Shown: positions 25,580-34,712 of the stretch, in pieces | Numbering within the stretch: the first letter of the stretch is position 1 | Layout: each line of letters starts with the position of its first letter | Assembly (NCBI GenBank): GCA_050043005.1 | Contig: JBHJIZ010000002.1 | Coordinates: 1 to 64,000, forward strand | Reading direction: 5' to 3' | Length of the DNA: 64,000 nucleotides | Source of the DNA: Thermohalobaculum sp050043005 | Lineage (GTDB): Bacteria; Pseudomonadota; Alphaproteobacteria; Rhodobacterales; Rhodobacteraceae | Position numbers and translations under genes: made by a program | Notes under the pieces: model-generated | What the model was told of the DNA's origin: nothing | What the model saw: only the letters and a program-made list of their open reading frames with translations | The model's database searches: none

Positions 25580-25963
25580 TCAGGCCAACAGCCAGACCAA
25601 CACCGTCAGCACACCTGCTGCACCGACGCTGATCTTGCCTGACATCTCGACCTGATCGAGTTCGAACCCAAAGCCCATATCCCAGATCAGGTGCCGGATG
25701 CCGTTGCAGAAGTGGTAGGCCAACGCAAAGGTCATACCGATCCAGATCAGATTTCCGATCCACGAGGTCAGAACCCCGTTCGCAAAGTCGAAATACTCCT
25801 CGCTCGTCGCCGCAGCCAACAACCACCACACGACCAGTGCCGACCCCAGTGTCATGGCGACGCCAGTGACCCGGTGCATGATCGACATCATCGAGGTGAT
25901 TTGCGGGCGGTATATGGTGAGGTGCGGAGAGAGGGGGCGATTGCCCCGGTTCACATCGGCCAT
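25580..25963 (-). CDS. sdhC: Succinate dehydrogenase cytochrome b556 subunit
   Basis: 127 residues, three membrane segments. RPLSPHLTIYRPQITSMMSIMHRVTG at the N-terminus contains the SxxHR quinone-site motif, and ALAYHFCNGIRHLIWDMG carries the haem-ligand His. First gene of the sdhC-D-A-(methyltransferase)-B operon. ATG 25963 (MADVNRGN) has GAGAGGAAAG upstream and is preferred to 25987. The promoter should lie in the 250 bases up to the giant gene's 3' end. Confidence 0.94.
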   Translation of the reverse strand: MADVNRGNRPLSPHLTIYRPQITSMMSIMHRVTGVAMTLGSALVVWWLLAAATSEEYFDFANGVLTSWIGNLIWIGMTFALAYHFCNGIRHLIWDMGFGFELDQVEMSGKISVGAAGVLTVLVWLLA

Positions 25964-26134
25964 TCTGCTTTCCTCTCGCGGGCGCATAGGTCGCCCTGAC
26001 GTTCACGGACCCGAGTTTATTCGGGCTTAATGCCATGCGCCAGTGACAACTTTTCGCGGATGCAAAATGACATCCCAAAAGTGTACAGAAGGAAAATCAC
26101 CTCGGAACGACCGTGCTGTTAGCGACCCAATGCG

Positions 26135-26164
26135 CACGGGCGCGGGTGTGAAACCGCGCCCGTG
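26135..26164 (-). terminator. Strong hairpin after the giant surface-protein gene
   Basis: Perfect 11-bp stem CACGGGCGCGG / CCGCGCCCGTG (26135-26145 with 26154-26164) lies 52 bases past the stop. The T-run (ATTTTTAG) is on the plus-strand side, so for the minus-strand gene it is a hairpin without U-tract; it may protect the 3' end or need Rho. Confidence 0.45.
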
Positions 26165-26215
26165 TCGATATTTTTAGTTCGGCTGTTGAACGTGGGCGTC
26201 GCCATGCGCCTCGGA

Positions 26216-29200
26216 TCAAACGAGGTCGAAAACGAAAGTGTCGCCGTCATCAACGGTTCGCTCGAGACTGGAAACAGTGTCGGACAGAGCGAAGACGCTC
26301 TCGATCGTTGTCGGGTCATTGTCCGTATCTAGGCCCGCGACCACATCGATTTCACCGGACAGTCCATTCAGTTCGATGTCCGTTGCAGCGAAGCTGAACG
26401 TACCGTCGCCGTTGTCTGTCAGCGACGTGGCGTCGACACCATCGACCTTTGTACCGTCCACAAGGATCGCAAACTCGACGAGATCGCCATTCGAGACCGT
26501 CGGCGCTGGATCGATCAGCGTGTCCAGACCAAACGTCGGGATCGGCGTCGTGTCGGTGTCCACCGTGCCTTCGTTGTCGATCTCTTCGAGAGTGCTGACG
26601 TTCACAAACTCGCCACTCGGAATGTAAAGAACATTGATGTCCGCCCCGGTGGCCGTTTCCAACGAGTTCGCGGCGAGGACGGAGTTCGCTTGGTCCGTAG
26701 TGGCCGTCGTTGTGATCGCGATCACCTCGTTCTGATCAGCACCATCTGCTGTCAGGACCTCCTCGGCCTTTGTAAAACCGGACGCGAAATCGATCGTAGA
26801 ATCGAAACTGTTGTAGGTGGCCGCAAAGTCCGCAAAGAGCGTCTGCAGCGCTGCAACCGACCCAGAGGCAGCTTTGATCTCTCCTGCCGTGAAGGTGAAT
26901 GCAGCATCGTTGCCCGGACCGAAGTCGAACCCGCTCGAGATCAGTGTAACAATGTCATCGTCCGCCAAAGTCGCTGCAAGATCTACGACCTTGGACAAAG
27001 ACGCGTCTGCAACCGAACCAAAGTTCCCGTCGCCATCCAGATCCTGGCTGGTAAGGGCGGTTGCAACCGCCACGGCCTGAACGGACGTATCGATGATGAT
27101 GACCGCGTGGGCCTGGCCCTGAGATACCGTCGAGACGGATCCGGAGACGGTGACCTTGCCATTCGGGCTGCCGGTTCCATTCACAGTCACCGTGACCTCG
27201 GCCGTGTCCGTGAACTGGCTATCCGAGATCGTGTATGTGACGTTCACGGTATCAGTTTCACCATCGTTCAAACCCTGGAAGCTCTGATCGGGGGTGAACG
27301 TCAGGGCGCCGTTCGACTCGACCGTCACCGTTCCGGTTCGGCCTTCGTCCGTCATCACAAGAAACTCAGTGCCAACCGTATTCCCGTCGATGTCGATGAT
27401 GGTCAATGCGTCGTCGTCGGGATCGGAGTCGTTGCCGAGTATGTTGATGGTGACCGGAAGGTCTTCGCTGGTGGAGGTCGCATCATCGACAGCAACAGGC
27501 GCTGCGTTCTTGCCGTTTACTGTGATGGTTACGGTCGATGTATCGCCCGAAACGCCATCGGTAGCCGTGTAGTTCAGTGTGATCGTGTCCGTCGCACCTT
27601 CCGCGAGATCGTCGAAACCAGCGCCAGGATCGAATGTAAACGTTCCATCGGCAAGGACCGTCACCGTCCCCGTGCGGTTCTGAGCGGTCGTGACCGACAA
27701 TGGAACGCCAACGGTGCCGCCTTCGATCGATGCGACGGTCAGGGTGTCGTTCTCGGGATCTGAGTCGTTCAAGAGAATGTTAATCGACGCCGAAACACCT
27801 TCGTCGGTCACCAGAGCATCCGGCTCGGCCACAGGCGCCGAATCCAGCCCCAATACCATGACCTCGACAACAGCCTCTGCGGTCTCAAAGCTTTCCGAAG
27901 CCGATGCCCCCAGGATGCTGGTTTCAACACCGCCCGTATCTGCGCCTGAATAGGTCAAGCCCAGTCCGGCCTGACCGAAGTTCTGGAAGAACAGGATCTC
28001 GATCTCGTGTTGACCAGCGCTGAGCGATGCCTGCCCCGGCACGGTCAACAGCGCATGAAGGCCATCATTGTCGATCACCTGCACGCCGTTGATGAACAGC
28101 GCCGAGCCATCATCGGAGGAGAGGTTGAAGTTGTAGACGCCTCCCTCTTCGATCGTGATCACACCGGTGTAACGGACCGCATAAGTCGTGGCATCGCCAG
28201 TCGCAGCCGTGGCCAAGGCGCCCGTGTCCAGATCGCCGACCGTTCCCGAGGCAATCGCACCGGTCAGCGGGATGCTGGCGACGGTGTTTCCGACAGGCGT
28301 GCCATCGTAAAACTCGTAGCTCAATTCGTTGAACATGGCGCCAGCAGCCATGGTGTAGTTGAGCTGGAAGCTATCCGTCTCTGCCTCGTCCAAATCGACG
28401 AAACCGTCCATCGGATCGAATTCGAACGTACCATCTTCCTGCACCGTCACCATACCGGTTCGGCCCGCGGCGGTCGTCACCATGAAACCGGTGCCGACCT
28501 GAGCGTCGGGTGCACCTGCACCTGAGATGTCGAACACACAAAGCCCCTGCCCGGCAGGTGCCGTATCGTTCTCTAGGATGTCGATACTGGCCGCTGTCAA
28601 CTCATCGGTTTGGAGTTCGTCATCACCGGCACTGACACCGACACCGTTGATCGTCACAGTGATCGTCGCCGTATCTTGATCGCCCGGGATCACCGGCGCG
28701 TTGTTCACCAATGCGGCGGTGAGCTCGTCAGAGGTCGTAACGATCTCTGCGCCACCCGTATTGTCGATAACATTCAGCTGATCCAGAACCGCAGCCGTGC
28801 CGACGCCAACCGCGTTCAACTCGGCGCCGAAGCGGGTAGCCAGTTCGGCCGATTCGTCGTCGAACGTGCCACCGACGTTCTGCATGCCATCTGACAGGAA
28901 ATAGACGATGTTCTCGTCCAGCGTTGTCGCCGCCTGATCCTCGAACCAACGGATCCCGGTCTGCTGCGGCGCTTCGAAATTGGTGAAACCGCCGTCCGTC
29001 AGGCTTTCTAGTGCTGCATCCAAGGCTGGATCGTTGGGCTTGAAAGTGCCCAGAAGCTCGCTGGCACCGGTCTGATCAGAGCTGTTGTTGCCGGAAAAGA
29101 CAACCAGGCCGATGTCCACCTTGTCATCGGGAAGACCGCTGTCCGCGATCTGTTGGCTCAGTGCCTTGTAAGCGGCGATCTCGGCGTCCAGTACCGAGTC

Positions 29201-32200
29201 CTCGACACCATCACCGTTCTGGTCGCCGACCGGCGTGCCCTCGAATGTTGCGGGCGACGTCGATCCAGAGATGTCGATCACGAACAGGATGTTGTGCTTC
29301 GGCAGCGTGCCTGCTGTCGCCGCACCTTCGACCGTGTAGGTCAGGTCGAACGTGTCGGTCTGACCTTCTGCCAGATCGATGAAGTTGTCTCCTCCGTCGA
29401 ATGTGAAAGTCCCATCGTCGTTCAGGGTCACAACGCCAGTCCGATCACCATCGGTGGTCACGGTGAAAGGCGTGTCGACCGAACGGGCTTCGCCATCTTC
29501 GGCAACGCTGATGACGGTCAGGCTGCCGTCGTTGGGTGTGTCGTTGTCCAGAATGTTGGCCGCGATGTCCTCTTCTTCCTCGATCGAGAAGACGTCGTCC
29601 ACTGCGTCGACCGGAACGCCCTTGCCGTTCACGGTGACCGTGACGGTCGCCGTATCGGTGAATTGGCCGTCCGAAATCGTGTAGCTAATCTGGAAGCTGT
29701 CTGTCTGCGCATCGTTCAGATCTTCGAAGCCCGCGCCAGGATCGAACGTCAGATTGCCGTCAGCCTCGACCGTGACGGTGCCAGACCGATTTGCGGCGGT
29801 GGTCACGACAAACGTGTTTCCAGTTTCGTTCCCTGCGACATCGGTGATCGTCAGCGTATCGTTTTCAGGATCGCTGTCGTTGGCCAGGATGTTGATGCTA
29901 CCGGCAGTATCTTCGTCCACTGTCAGAGCGTCATTCAGGGCATCCGGCCCTTCGTTCAAACCGTTGATCGTTACGGTGATCGTTGCCGTGTCCTCGGATC
30001 CCGGCACCATCGCTGTCTCGGTGATGTCAAGATCGTTGATGCCGCCAGACCCCGAGAGAACGATCTCCATGCGCGAGACTTCGCCGACTCCAACAGCAAA
30101 ATCGCCCTTCTGACCATCGCCGGTCGTGATCCCTGTCAGCGACGCAATCAGAGCGCCGTCTGCGTCGAACAGATTGATCTGTGGCGGTGTTTCTCCGTCA
30201 TCGATATCAACGAAGGTCAGACCATCGATCTGCGTCGGATTTTCGAAATCGAAGGTCAGCGTCCCGCCCGCTGCGTTGTCGTCGGGATCAGAGCTGTCAT
30301 TGTCTTCCGACACGATCAGCAGGTTCCCGACGCCCAGGACCACCAGGTCACCATCGCCGCCCGACGGATTGTCAACGTCGAAGATCATCGCGTCGTTCTC
30401 GGACGTTGGATCGTCGCCGGATCGCTGGGCCGAGATTGTGACGCCTTCGAACTGCGAACCGACGACTGTGCCGCGCGCAAGGCCTTCTATGTCGTTCGTC
30501 CTGGACACGGTGCGCGGAGATGCATCTGCCACGGTGTAGGTCAGGTCGAATGTGTCGGTCTCACCCTGCGCCATCTCGATGAAGTTCTGCCCGCCATCGA
30601 AGACGAAACTGCCGTCCATGTCGACAGACACCGTTCCGGTGCGTCCATTGTCCGTGGTTACAGCAAACGTCGACCCGACTGTCTTGGAAACGCCGTCTTC
30701 CGCGACGCCCGTGACCATTAGGCTGCCATCGTCCGGGATGTCATTGCTCAGGACGTTGTCCGCGATGCTTTGATCCTCGTTGATCGAGAACGCATCATCG
30801 ATCGCGTCGACCGGAACACCCTTGCCATTGACCGTGACGGTGACCGTCGCTGTGTCGGTGAACTGACCGTCCGAGATCGTATAGCTGATTTGGAAGCTAT
30901 CGGTTTCTGTGTCGTTCAGATCTTCGAACCCGAAGCCTGGATCGAAAGTAAGGCTACCCAAGGCATCGACCGTCACGCTGCCCGTCCGGCCCTCGGTGGT
31001 GGTCACGTCGAAGCTGGTGCCGACCGAGTTACTCGCAATGTCAGTGATCGTGAGCACGTCGTTCTCTGGATCGCTGTCATTCGCCAGAATGTTGATCGAT
31101 CCGACGGCGTCTTCATCGACTGTCAGCGCATCGTTCAGCGCATCCGGACCTTCGTTCAAGCCGTTTATCGTGACGGTCACTTTGGCAGTCGCAGTCGCGG
31201 GCGTTGAGACGGCGTTACTCACAGCAACACTCAACGTCGACGCATCCAGAATTTGTTCGGCACCGCCGGTGTTGTCCAGATCGTTCAGGTATTCGAGATC
31301 TGAATTCGCACCGACGCCAATGCCGTAGATCTCGGCACCATAGGTTCCGGCAATTCGGGCAACCTCGTCGCCGTAGTCGGCGTTTGTCTGATTGATGTAC
31401 TCACCTTCATCGTTGTCATAGCCGATGATTGGCCGACCATCCGACAGAAAGACCAGCTTGTTGCTCGCGTTGTCGCCTTGTTGCCCAGCGAACCAGGTCT
31501 CGGCCTCCTGCAGTCCGGCCTCGTAGTTGGTCCAGCCGCCGGAGTCGATGTTTGTCAGCGTGCTGAACAGGTTCGCATCGTCCAGCGAGAACGTCCCCAA
31601 TGTCTCGGCATCGACAGTCGCAAAGCCAGAAGCAACGCCGCTGAATGTAACGATGCCCACATCGATGTTGGCCGGGTCCAAGCCTTCGTCGATCAAGTTG
31701 TTCACGGCAGCGATAACTGCCGCAATTTCGGCGTCAAGAACCGTGTCGGCAACGCCGTCATTGTTGACATCGCCAACGCCGGCACCGTCGAAGATGTTGC
31801 TGCCCCCGCCCGAGCCGACCGTTGAGTTCGAGATGTCCAGAACAAACAGCAGGTTATGCTTCACATTGGCGGCGGGATCGTCCGAGATCGTATAGGTCAG
31901 TTCGAACGTATCCGTCTCGCCCTGCGCAAGTTCCTTGAAGTTGTCGTCCGGATCGAATGCAAAGCTGCCATCTGCCTGGACTGTGACCGATCCTGTGTAC
32001 CCGTTCGCTGTTGTGACCTGGAAGCTTTCGCCAACGCCGCGACCGTCGACATCGATAACCGTGATCGGATCACCATCCGGGTCGCTGTCATTCGCCAGAA
32101 GGTTCCCGAACACCGACGTATCCTCGTCAGTCTGGAACGTGTCATCCAGCGCAACCGGGGCTTCGTTCGATGGCTCGCAAGGCTTCAACTCGAGCTTGTC

Positions 32201-33016
32201 AATCCGAAGGAACTCGCCTCCGTCGCTGCCGGCCCACAACGTGATCGTATCGCCCTGCTGCAGATCCAGCTCCGGTAGCGTGAATTCCGAGAAGCCGCCG
32301 TTGTCGGATCCCCAACCATCGGAGTCCTGATCCAGCTTAATTGTGCCTACCGCGACACCGTTCACCCTGACGATGATCTCACTTTGACCGTCCATTTCGT
32401 CTTGAGCGAAGACCGTCAGATTATAACAACCCGTCGGCCCGCTGAAGGATGTCGAGATATCTCCGCCTTCGCCAGCGCTATCGATTTTCACGAGTTCTCC
32501 CGACGACGCCTGGTCGCCCGTAACAGCATGAAAGTTATTGAGGTTCATATCTTCGGCTTCGATCACGATGCAATCGCTTGCCGATGGAGCCGGGACAACT
32601 GGCTCTTCCTCTTCGAGAACAATTCGGTCGATGCGGACGTACTCGTTTCCGTCTTCGTCGCCTTTGACTTTGATCTCGATTTTGTCACCATCTTCGATCT
32701 GGACGTTTTCGAATGTGATCGCCGTGAAGCTACCGTTGTTCGATCCGCCACCATCGGAGTCTGCATCGAGTGTGACAGTGCCAACGACCTCGCCGTCGAT
32801 CTTGAGCTCAAATTCGCCCTGTCCGTCGCTCTCGTCCTGGACGTAGACGGTGAAAGAATACGTGCCAGTCTCACCATCGAAATCGACGCTCAGCTTGCCG
32901 TCTTCGTCAGAATCGTCGAGCTTCACCAACTGGCCACCAGATGCCTGATCCCCGCTGACAACCTCAAGGTCGCCGCCAAGGTTCATATCTTCCGCTTCGA
33001 TCGTATAGCTCGTCAT
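26216..33016 (-). CDS. Giant modular surface/secreted protein (cadherin-like, VWA, PA14, carbohydrate-binding-like)
   Basis: 2266 residues, strongly acidic, no N-terminal signal peptide. Modules in order (approximate residues): two related beta-sandwich lectin-like domains opening with IEAEDMNL (3-133, 149-279); cadherin-like domain (284-380); VWA domain (387-605, DISNST); two cadherin-like domains (624-830); an unassigned beta-rich domain (840-1000); two more cadherin-like (1022-1230); second VWA (1242-1445, DISGST); cadherin-like (1463-1555); PA14 (1562-1700); two cadherin-like (1725-1945); a degenerate third VWA (about 1968-2150); tail ending DTFVFDLV. Repeats carry the NDSDPENDTLT and FDPG patterns typical of calcium-binding adhesins. 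Lack of a Sec signal and the hydrophobic acidic C-terminal end fit type I secretion; no secretion genes are adjacent. ATG 33016 is favoured over 33034 because MTSYTIEAED begins the domain. Confidence 0.9.
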   Translation of the reverse strand: MTSYTIEAEDMNLGGDLEVVSGDQASGGQLVKLDDSDEDGKLSVDFDGETGTYSFTVYVQDESDGQGEFELKIDGEVVGTVTLDADSDGGGSNNGSFTAITFENVQIEDGDKIEIKVKGDEDGNEYVRIDRIVLEEEEPVVPAPSASDCIVIEAEDMNLNNFHAVTGDQASSGELVKIDSAGEGGDISTSFSGPTGCYNLTVFAQDEMDGQSEIIVRVNGVAVGTIKLDQDSDGWGSDNGGFSEFTLPELDLQQGDTITLWAGSDGGEFLRIDKLELKPCEPSNEAPVALDDTFQTDEDTSVFGNLLANDSDPDGDPITVIDVDGRGVGESFQVTTANGYTGSVTVQADGSFAFDPDDNFKELAQGETDTFELTYTISDDPAANVKHNLLFVLDISNSTVGSGGGSNIFDGAGVGDVNNDGVADTVLDAEIAAVIAAVNNLIDEGLDPANIDVGIVTFSGVASGFATVDAETLGTFSLDDANLFSTLTNIDSGGWTNYEAGLQEAETWFAGQQGDNASNKLVFLSDGRPIIGYDNDEGEYINQTNADYGDEVARIAGTYGAEIYGIGVGANSDLEYLNDLDNTGGAEQILDASTLSVAVSNAVSTPATATAKVTVTINGLNEGPDALNDALTVDEDAVGSINILANDSDPENDVLTITDIASNSVGTSFDVTTTEGRTGSVTVDALGSLTFDPGFGFEDLNDTETDSFQISYTISDGQFTDTATVTVTVNGKGVPVDAIDDAFSINEDQSIADNVLSNDIPDDGSLMVTGVAEDGVSKTVGSTFAVTTDNGRTGTVSVDMDGSFVFDGGQNFIEMAQGETDTFDLTYTVADASPRTVSRTNDIEGLARGTVVGSQFEGVTISAQRSGDDPTSENDAMIFDVDNPSGGDGDLVVLGVGNLLIVSEDNDSSDPDDNAAGGTLTFDFENPTQIDGLTFVDIDDGETPPQINLFDADGALIASLTGITTGDGQKGDFAVGVGEVSRMEIVLSGSGGINDLDITETAMVPGSEDTATITVTINGLNEGPDALNDALTVDEDTAGSINILANDSDPENDTLTITDVAGNETGNTFVVTTAANRSGTVTVEADGNLTFDPGAGFEDLNDAQTDSFQISYTISDGQFTDTATVTVTVNGKGVPVDAVDDVFSIEEEEDIAANILDNDTPNDGSLTVISVAEDGEARSVDTPFTVTTDGDRTGVVTLNDDGTFTFDGGDNFIDLAEGQTDTFDLTYTVEGAATAGTLPKHNILFVIDISGSTSPATFEGTPVGDQNGDGVEDSVLDAEIAAYKALSQQIADSGLPDDKVDIGLVVFSGNNSSDQTGASELLGTFKPNDPALDAALESLTDGGFTNFEAPQQTGIRWFEDQAATTLDENIVYFLSDGMQNVGGTFDDESAELATRFGAELNAVGVGTAAVLDQLNVIDNTGGAEIVTTSDELTAALVNNAPVIPGDQDTATITVTINGVGVSAGDDELQTDELTAASIDILENDTAPAGQGLCVFDISGAGAPDAQVGTGFMVTTAAGRTGMVTVQEDGTFEFDPMDGFVDLDEAETDSFQLNYTMAAGAMFNELSYEFYDGTPVGNTVASIPLTGAIASGTVGDLDTGALATAATGDATTYAVRYTGVITIEEGGVYNFNLSSDDGSALFINGVQVIDNDGLHALLTVPGQASLSAGQHEIEILFFQNFGQAGLGLTYSGADTGGVETSILGASASESFETAEAVVEVMVLGLDSAPVAEPDALVTDEGVSASINILLNDSDPENDTLTVASIEGGTVGVPLSVTTAQNRTGTVTVLADGTFTFDPGAGFDDLAEGATDTITLNYTATDGVSGDTSTVTITVNGKNAAPVAVDDATSTSEDLPVTINILGNDSDPDDDALTIIDIDGNTVGTEFLVMTDEGRTGTVTVESNGALTFTPDQSFQGLNDGETDTVNVTYTISDSQFTDTAEVTVTVNGTGSPNGKVTVSGSVSTVSQGQAHAVIIIDTSVQAVAVATALTSQDLDGDGNFGSVADASLSKVVDLAATLADDDIVTLISSGFDFGPGNDAAFTFTAGEIKAASGSVAALQTLFADFAATYNSFDSTIDFASGFTKAEEVLTADGADQNEVIAITTTATTDQANSVLAANSLETATGADINVLYIPSGEFVNVSTLEEIDNEGTVDTDTTPIPTFGLDTLIDPAPTVSNGDLVEFAILVDGTKVDGVDATSLTDNGDGTFSFAATDIELNGLSGEIDVVAGLDTDNDPTTIESVFALSDTVSSLERTVDDGDTFVFDLV
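29330..29971 (-). repeat. Internal duplication, copy B (cadherin-like pair 4-5)
   Basis: Encodes the two-domain unit TINGLNEGPDALNDALT ... VNGKGVPVDA ... TDTFDLTYTV. It aligns without gaps to copy A exactly 1200 bases (400 codons) away, with high identity at the DNA level. Confidence 0.8.
30530..31171 (-). repeat. Internal duplication, copy A (cadherin-like pair 2-3)
   Basis: Partner of the copy at 29330-29971. The constant 1200-base offset over more than 600 bases shows segmental duplication inside the giant gene, probably spreading a VWA-plus-cadherin block. Confidence 0.8.
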
Positions 33017-33539
33017 GTCATGCCCCGTTCTCAAAATCTCTTCGGCCGCGAACCCACATTCGCGCCGTCAACTTGTCGGTTCATCCCGCAAGTTCTGTGC
33101 CAAATTTTTCTTCGCCCCGTTCGTACCGGTAACAAGATCTTACCGGCCACCGCACGCGCCTGACGACGCGCCCGATCATCGTGATCCGTAGCCGAATTTG
33201 AGGGGAAAACTAGGCAAATTGTGTTTAAAGTGTGAATTCAGAAGCGCTTAGCAAATTTAGCTTGATGCATCTTGCATTCTTCACTCTATGGTTGAAGAGT
33301 TGCCTCAAATCGGAGCATTTTCTCGTTGCGTTCCGCAAAACTGCAATTCCATAGTAGATGGATCTCCGACGGAGAGTTTTCGTCAGCCACAAGACTCAAA
33401 ACATCGGATTACTCGCGAAACGGGCAACTTGCGTTGCTATCGGCAATGCAGATCGCATGCGCATCGCATGTTTCCGAAGCGACGGCCGCCTCTGCACGAA
33501 CTTCAAACCGTCAAGCGGCCACGGCTACCGAACTGTCCG
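33017..33539. other. 523-base intergenic region upstream of the giant gene
   Basis: Holds no convincing gene. The part at 33200-33300 is AT-rich compared with its surroundings and is the likely promoter zone for the giant gene (minus strand). A perfect inverted repeat lies at 33126-33146. On its right the 3' end of the permease gene follows; no intrinsic terminator for that operon was recognised here. Confidence 0.55.
33126..33146. promoter_or_regulatory. Inverted repeat upstream of the giant gene
   Basis: CCGGTAA, seven bases, TTACCGG: a perfect 7-bp inverted repeat 110 bases before the ATG. It could be an operator for a dimeric regulator or a hairpin in the 5' untranslated RNA. No regulator gene is adjacent. 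Confidence 0.35.
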
Positions 33540-34709
33540 TCAAGAGTACGGATCCAGTGCGTCCCGCAGCGCATCGCCCAGGAAGCTGAACGCAAGCACG
33601 ACGAGGATCACCGGGATCATCGGCGTCAGGATCCACGGATAGAGCTCAAGCGCACCAAGGTTGGCCTTCAACGCATCGTTCAGCATCAAACCCCACGAGA
33701 CCGAGGGCGACCGGATCCCGAAGCCGAGAAAGGACAACGCCGTCTCGCCCAGTATCATCGCCGGGATCGAGAGCGAGGCCGACGCAATCAGATGGCTCAT
33801 GAAATTCGGCATCATGTGCGCACGAATGATCCGCGAGGGTTTAGCTCCCATCAACTCGGCCGCCCGGACATAGTCTTCCTCGCGCAGGGCGAGGAACTTG
33901 GATCGCACAGCGCGCGCAAGCCCAGGCCAATCCAACAGCCCAAGGATGACCGAGATCATTGCGAACACGGCCAACGAATTCCAGTTCACGGGCACCGCCG
34001 CAGACAACGCCAACCAGATCGGCAGTTCCGGCAGCGACCGGAAAATCTCGATCAGACGTTGCACCGTGGCATCGATCCAGCCGCCGAAGTATCCCGCCAT
34101 CCCGCCCAGGACGAGTCCGATGGCAAAGCTGACAGTCACGCCGATCAGACCGATTGTCATCGACAGCCGCGCACCGTGCAGGATCCGGCTCAGCACATCG
34201 CGGCCCAGTCGGTCCGAGCCCAGAAGATGCAGGTTTCCATCCGCAGGCGGGCAGATCAGTTTGAAGCTCGTCTTGATCAGTCCCGCCAGATACTCGCCAT
34301 CGCCGCAACTCGCGAACAGTCGGATCGGAATCACGTCGTGATAGTTCGCGACCGATTTGATCAGACCCGTCTGCTGATCGTACACCGTCGCCGTCGGATA
34401 CGTGTGCAGGCCGACGAATTCGCCCTCATGGTACAGATACAACCCCTGTGGCGGCGAATAAATCGAGTCCTCGTTGATACGGTTGGGATCGTAGGGCGCG
34501 ATGACCTCAATGAATGGCAGACTCAGATAAATCAACGCGAGGAAGATCCCGCAGAACATGCCAAGCCGGTGCCGCCTAAGACGCCGCCAGACCAACACCC
34601 AGGTCGGCGCATCCAGATCGGCACGATCCAGCATCTGACGGTCGGCATGCGGATCGTAATCGTCGTCGGCGACGTAATGCGGCATCGAGTTGCTGGGCTT
34701 TTCGCTCAT
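33540..34709 (-). CDS. Peptide/nickel-type ABC transporter permease (DppC/OppC family)
   Basis: 389-residue inner-membrane subunit. N-terminal OppC region with a first membrane segment (about 50-72), then a large periplasmic insertion (about 75-165) including LICPPADGNLHLLGSDRLGRDVLSR, and five further segments with the coupling-helix motif EDYVRAAELMGAKPSRIIRAHMMPN (EAA loop). The periplasmic loop is longer than in classical DppC (about 300 residues in total), a feature of some oligopeptide systems with large binding proteins. It is the last gene of the ABC operon, 3 bases after the DppB-type permease. Confidence 0.9.
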   Translation of the reverse strand: MSEKPSNSMPHYVADDDYDPHADRQMLDRADLDAPTWVLVWRRLRRHRLGMFCGIFLALIYLSLPFIEVIAPYDPNRINEDSIYSPPQGLYLYHEGEFVGLHTYPTATVYDQQTGLIKSVANYHDVIPIRLFASCGDGEYLAGLIKTSFKLICPPADGNLHLLGSDRLGRDVLSRILHGARLSMTIGLIGVTVSFAIGLVLGGMAGYFGGWIDATVQRLIEIFRSLPELPIWLALSAAVPVNWNSLAVFAMISVILGLLDWPGLARAVRSKFLALREEDYVRAAELMGAKPSRIIRAHMMPNFMSHLIASASLSIPAMILGETALSFLGFGIRSPSVSWGLMLNDALKANLGALELYPWILTPMIPVILVVLAFSFLGDALRDALDPYS

Positions 34710-34712
34710 GGC

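Noticed and set aside
29153..30721. 522-codon plus-strand open frame inside the giant gene
   Set aside because: Antisense of repeated domains; the repeats keep the reverse frame open. No independent coding signal.
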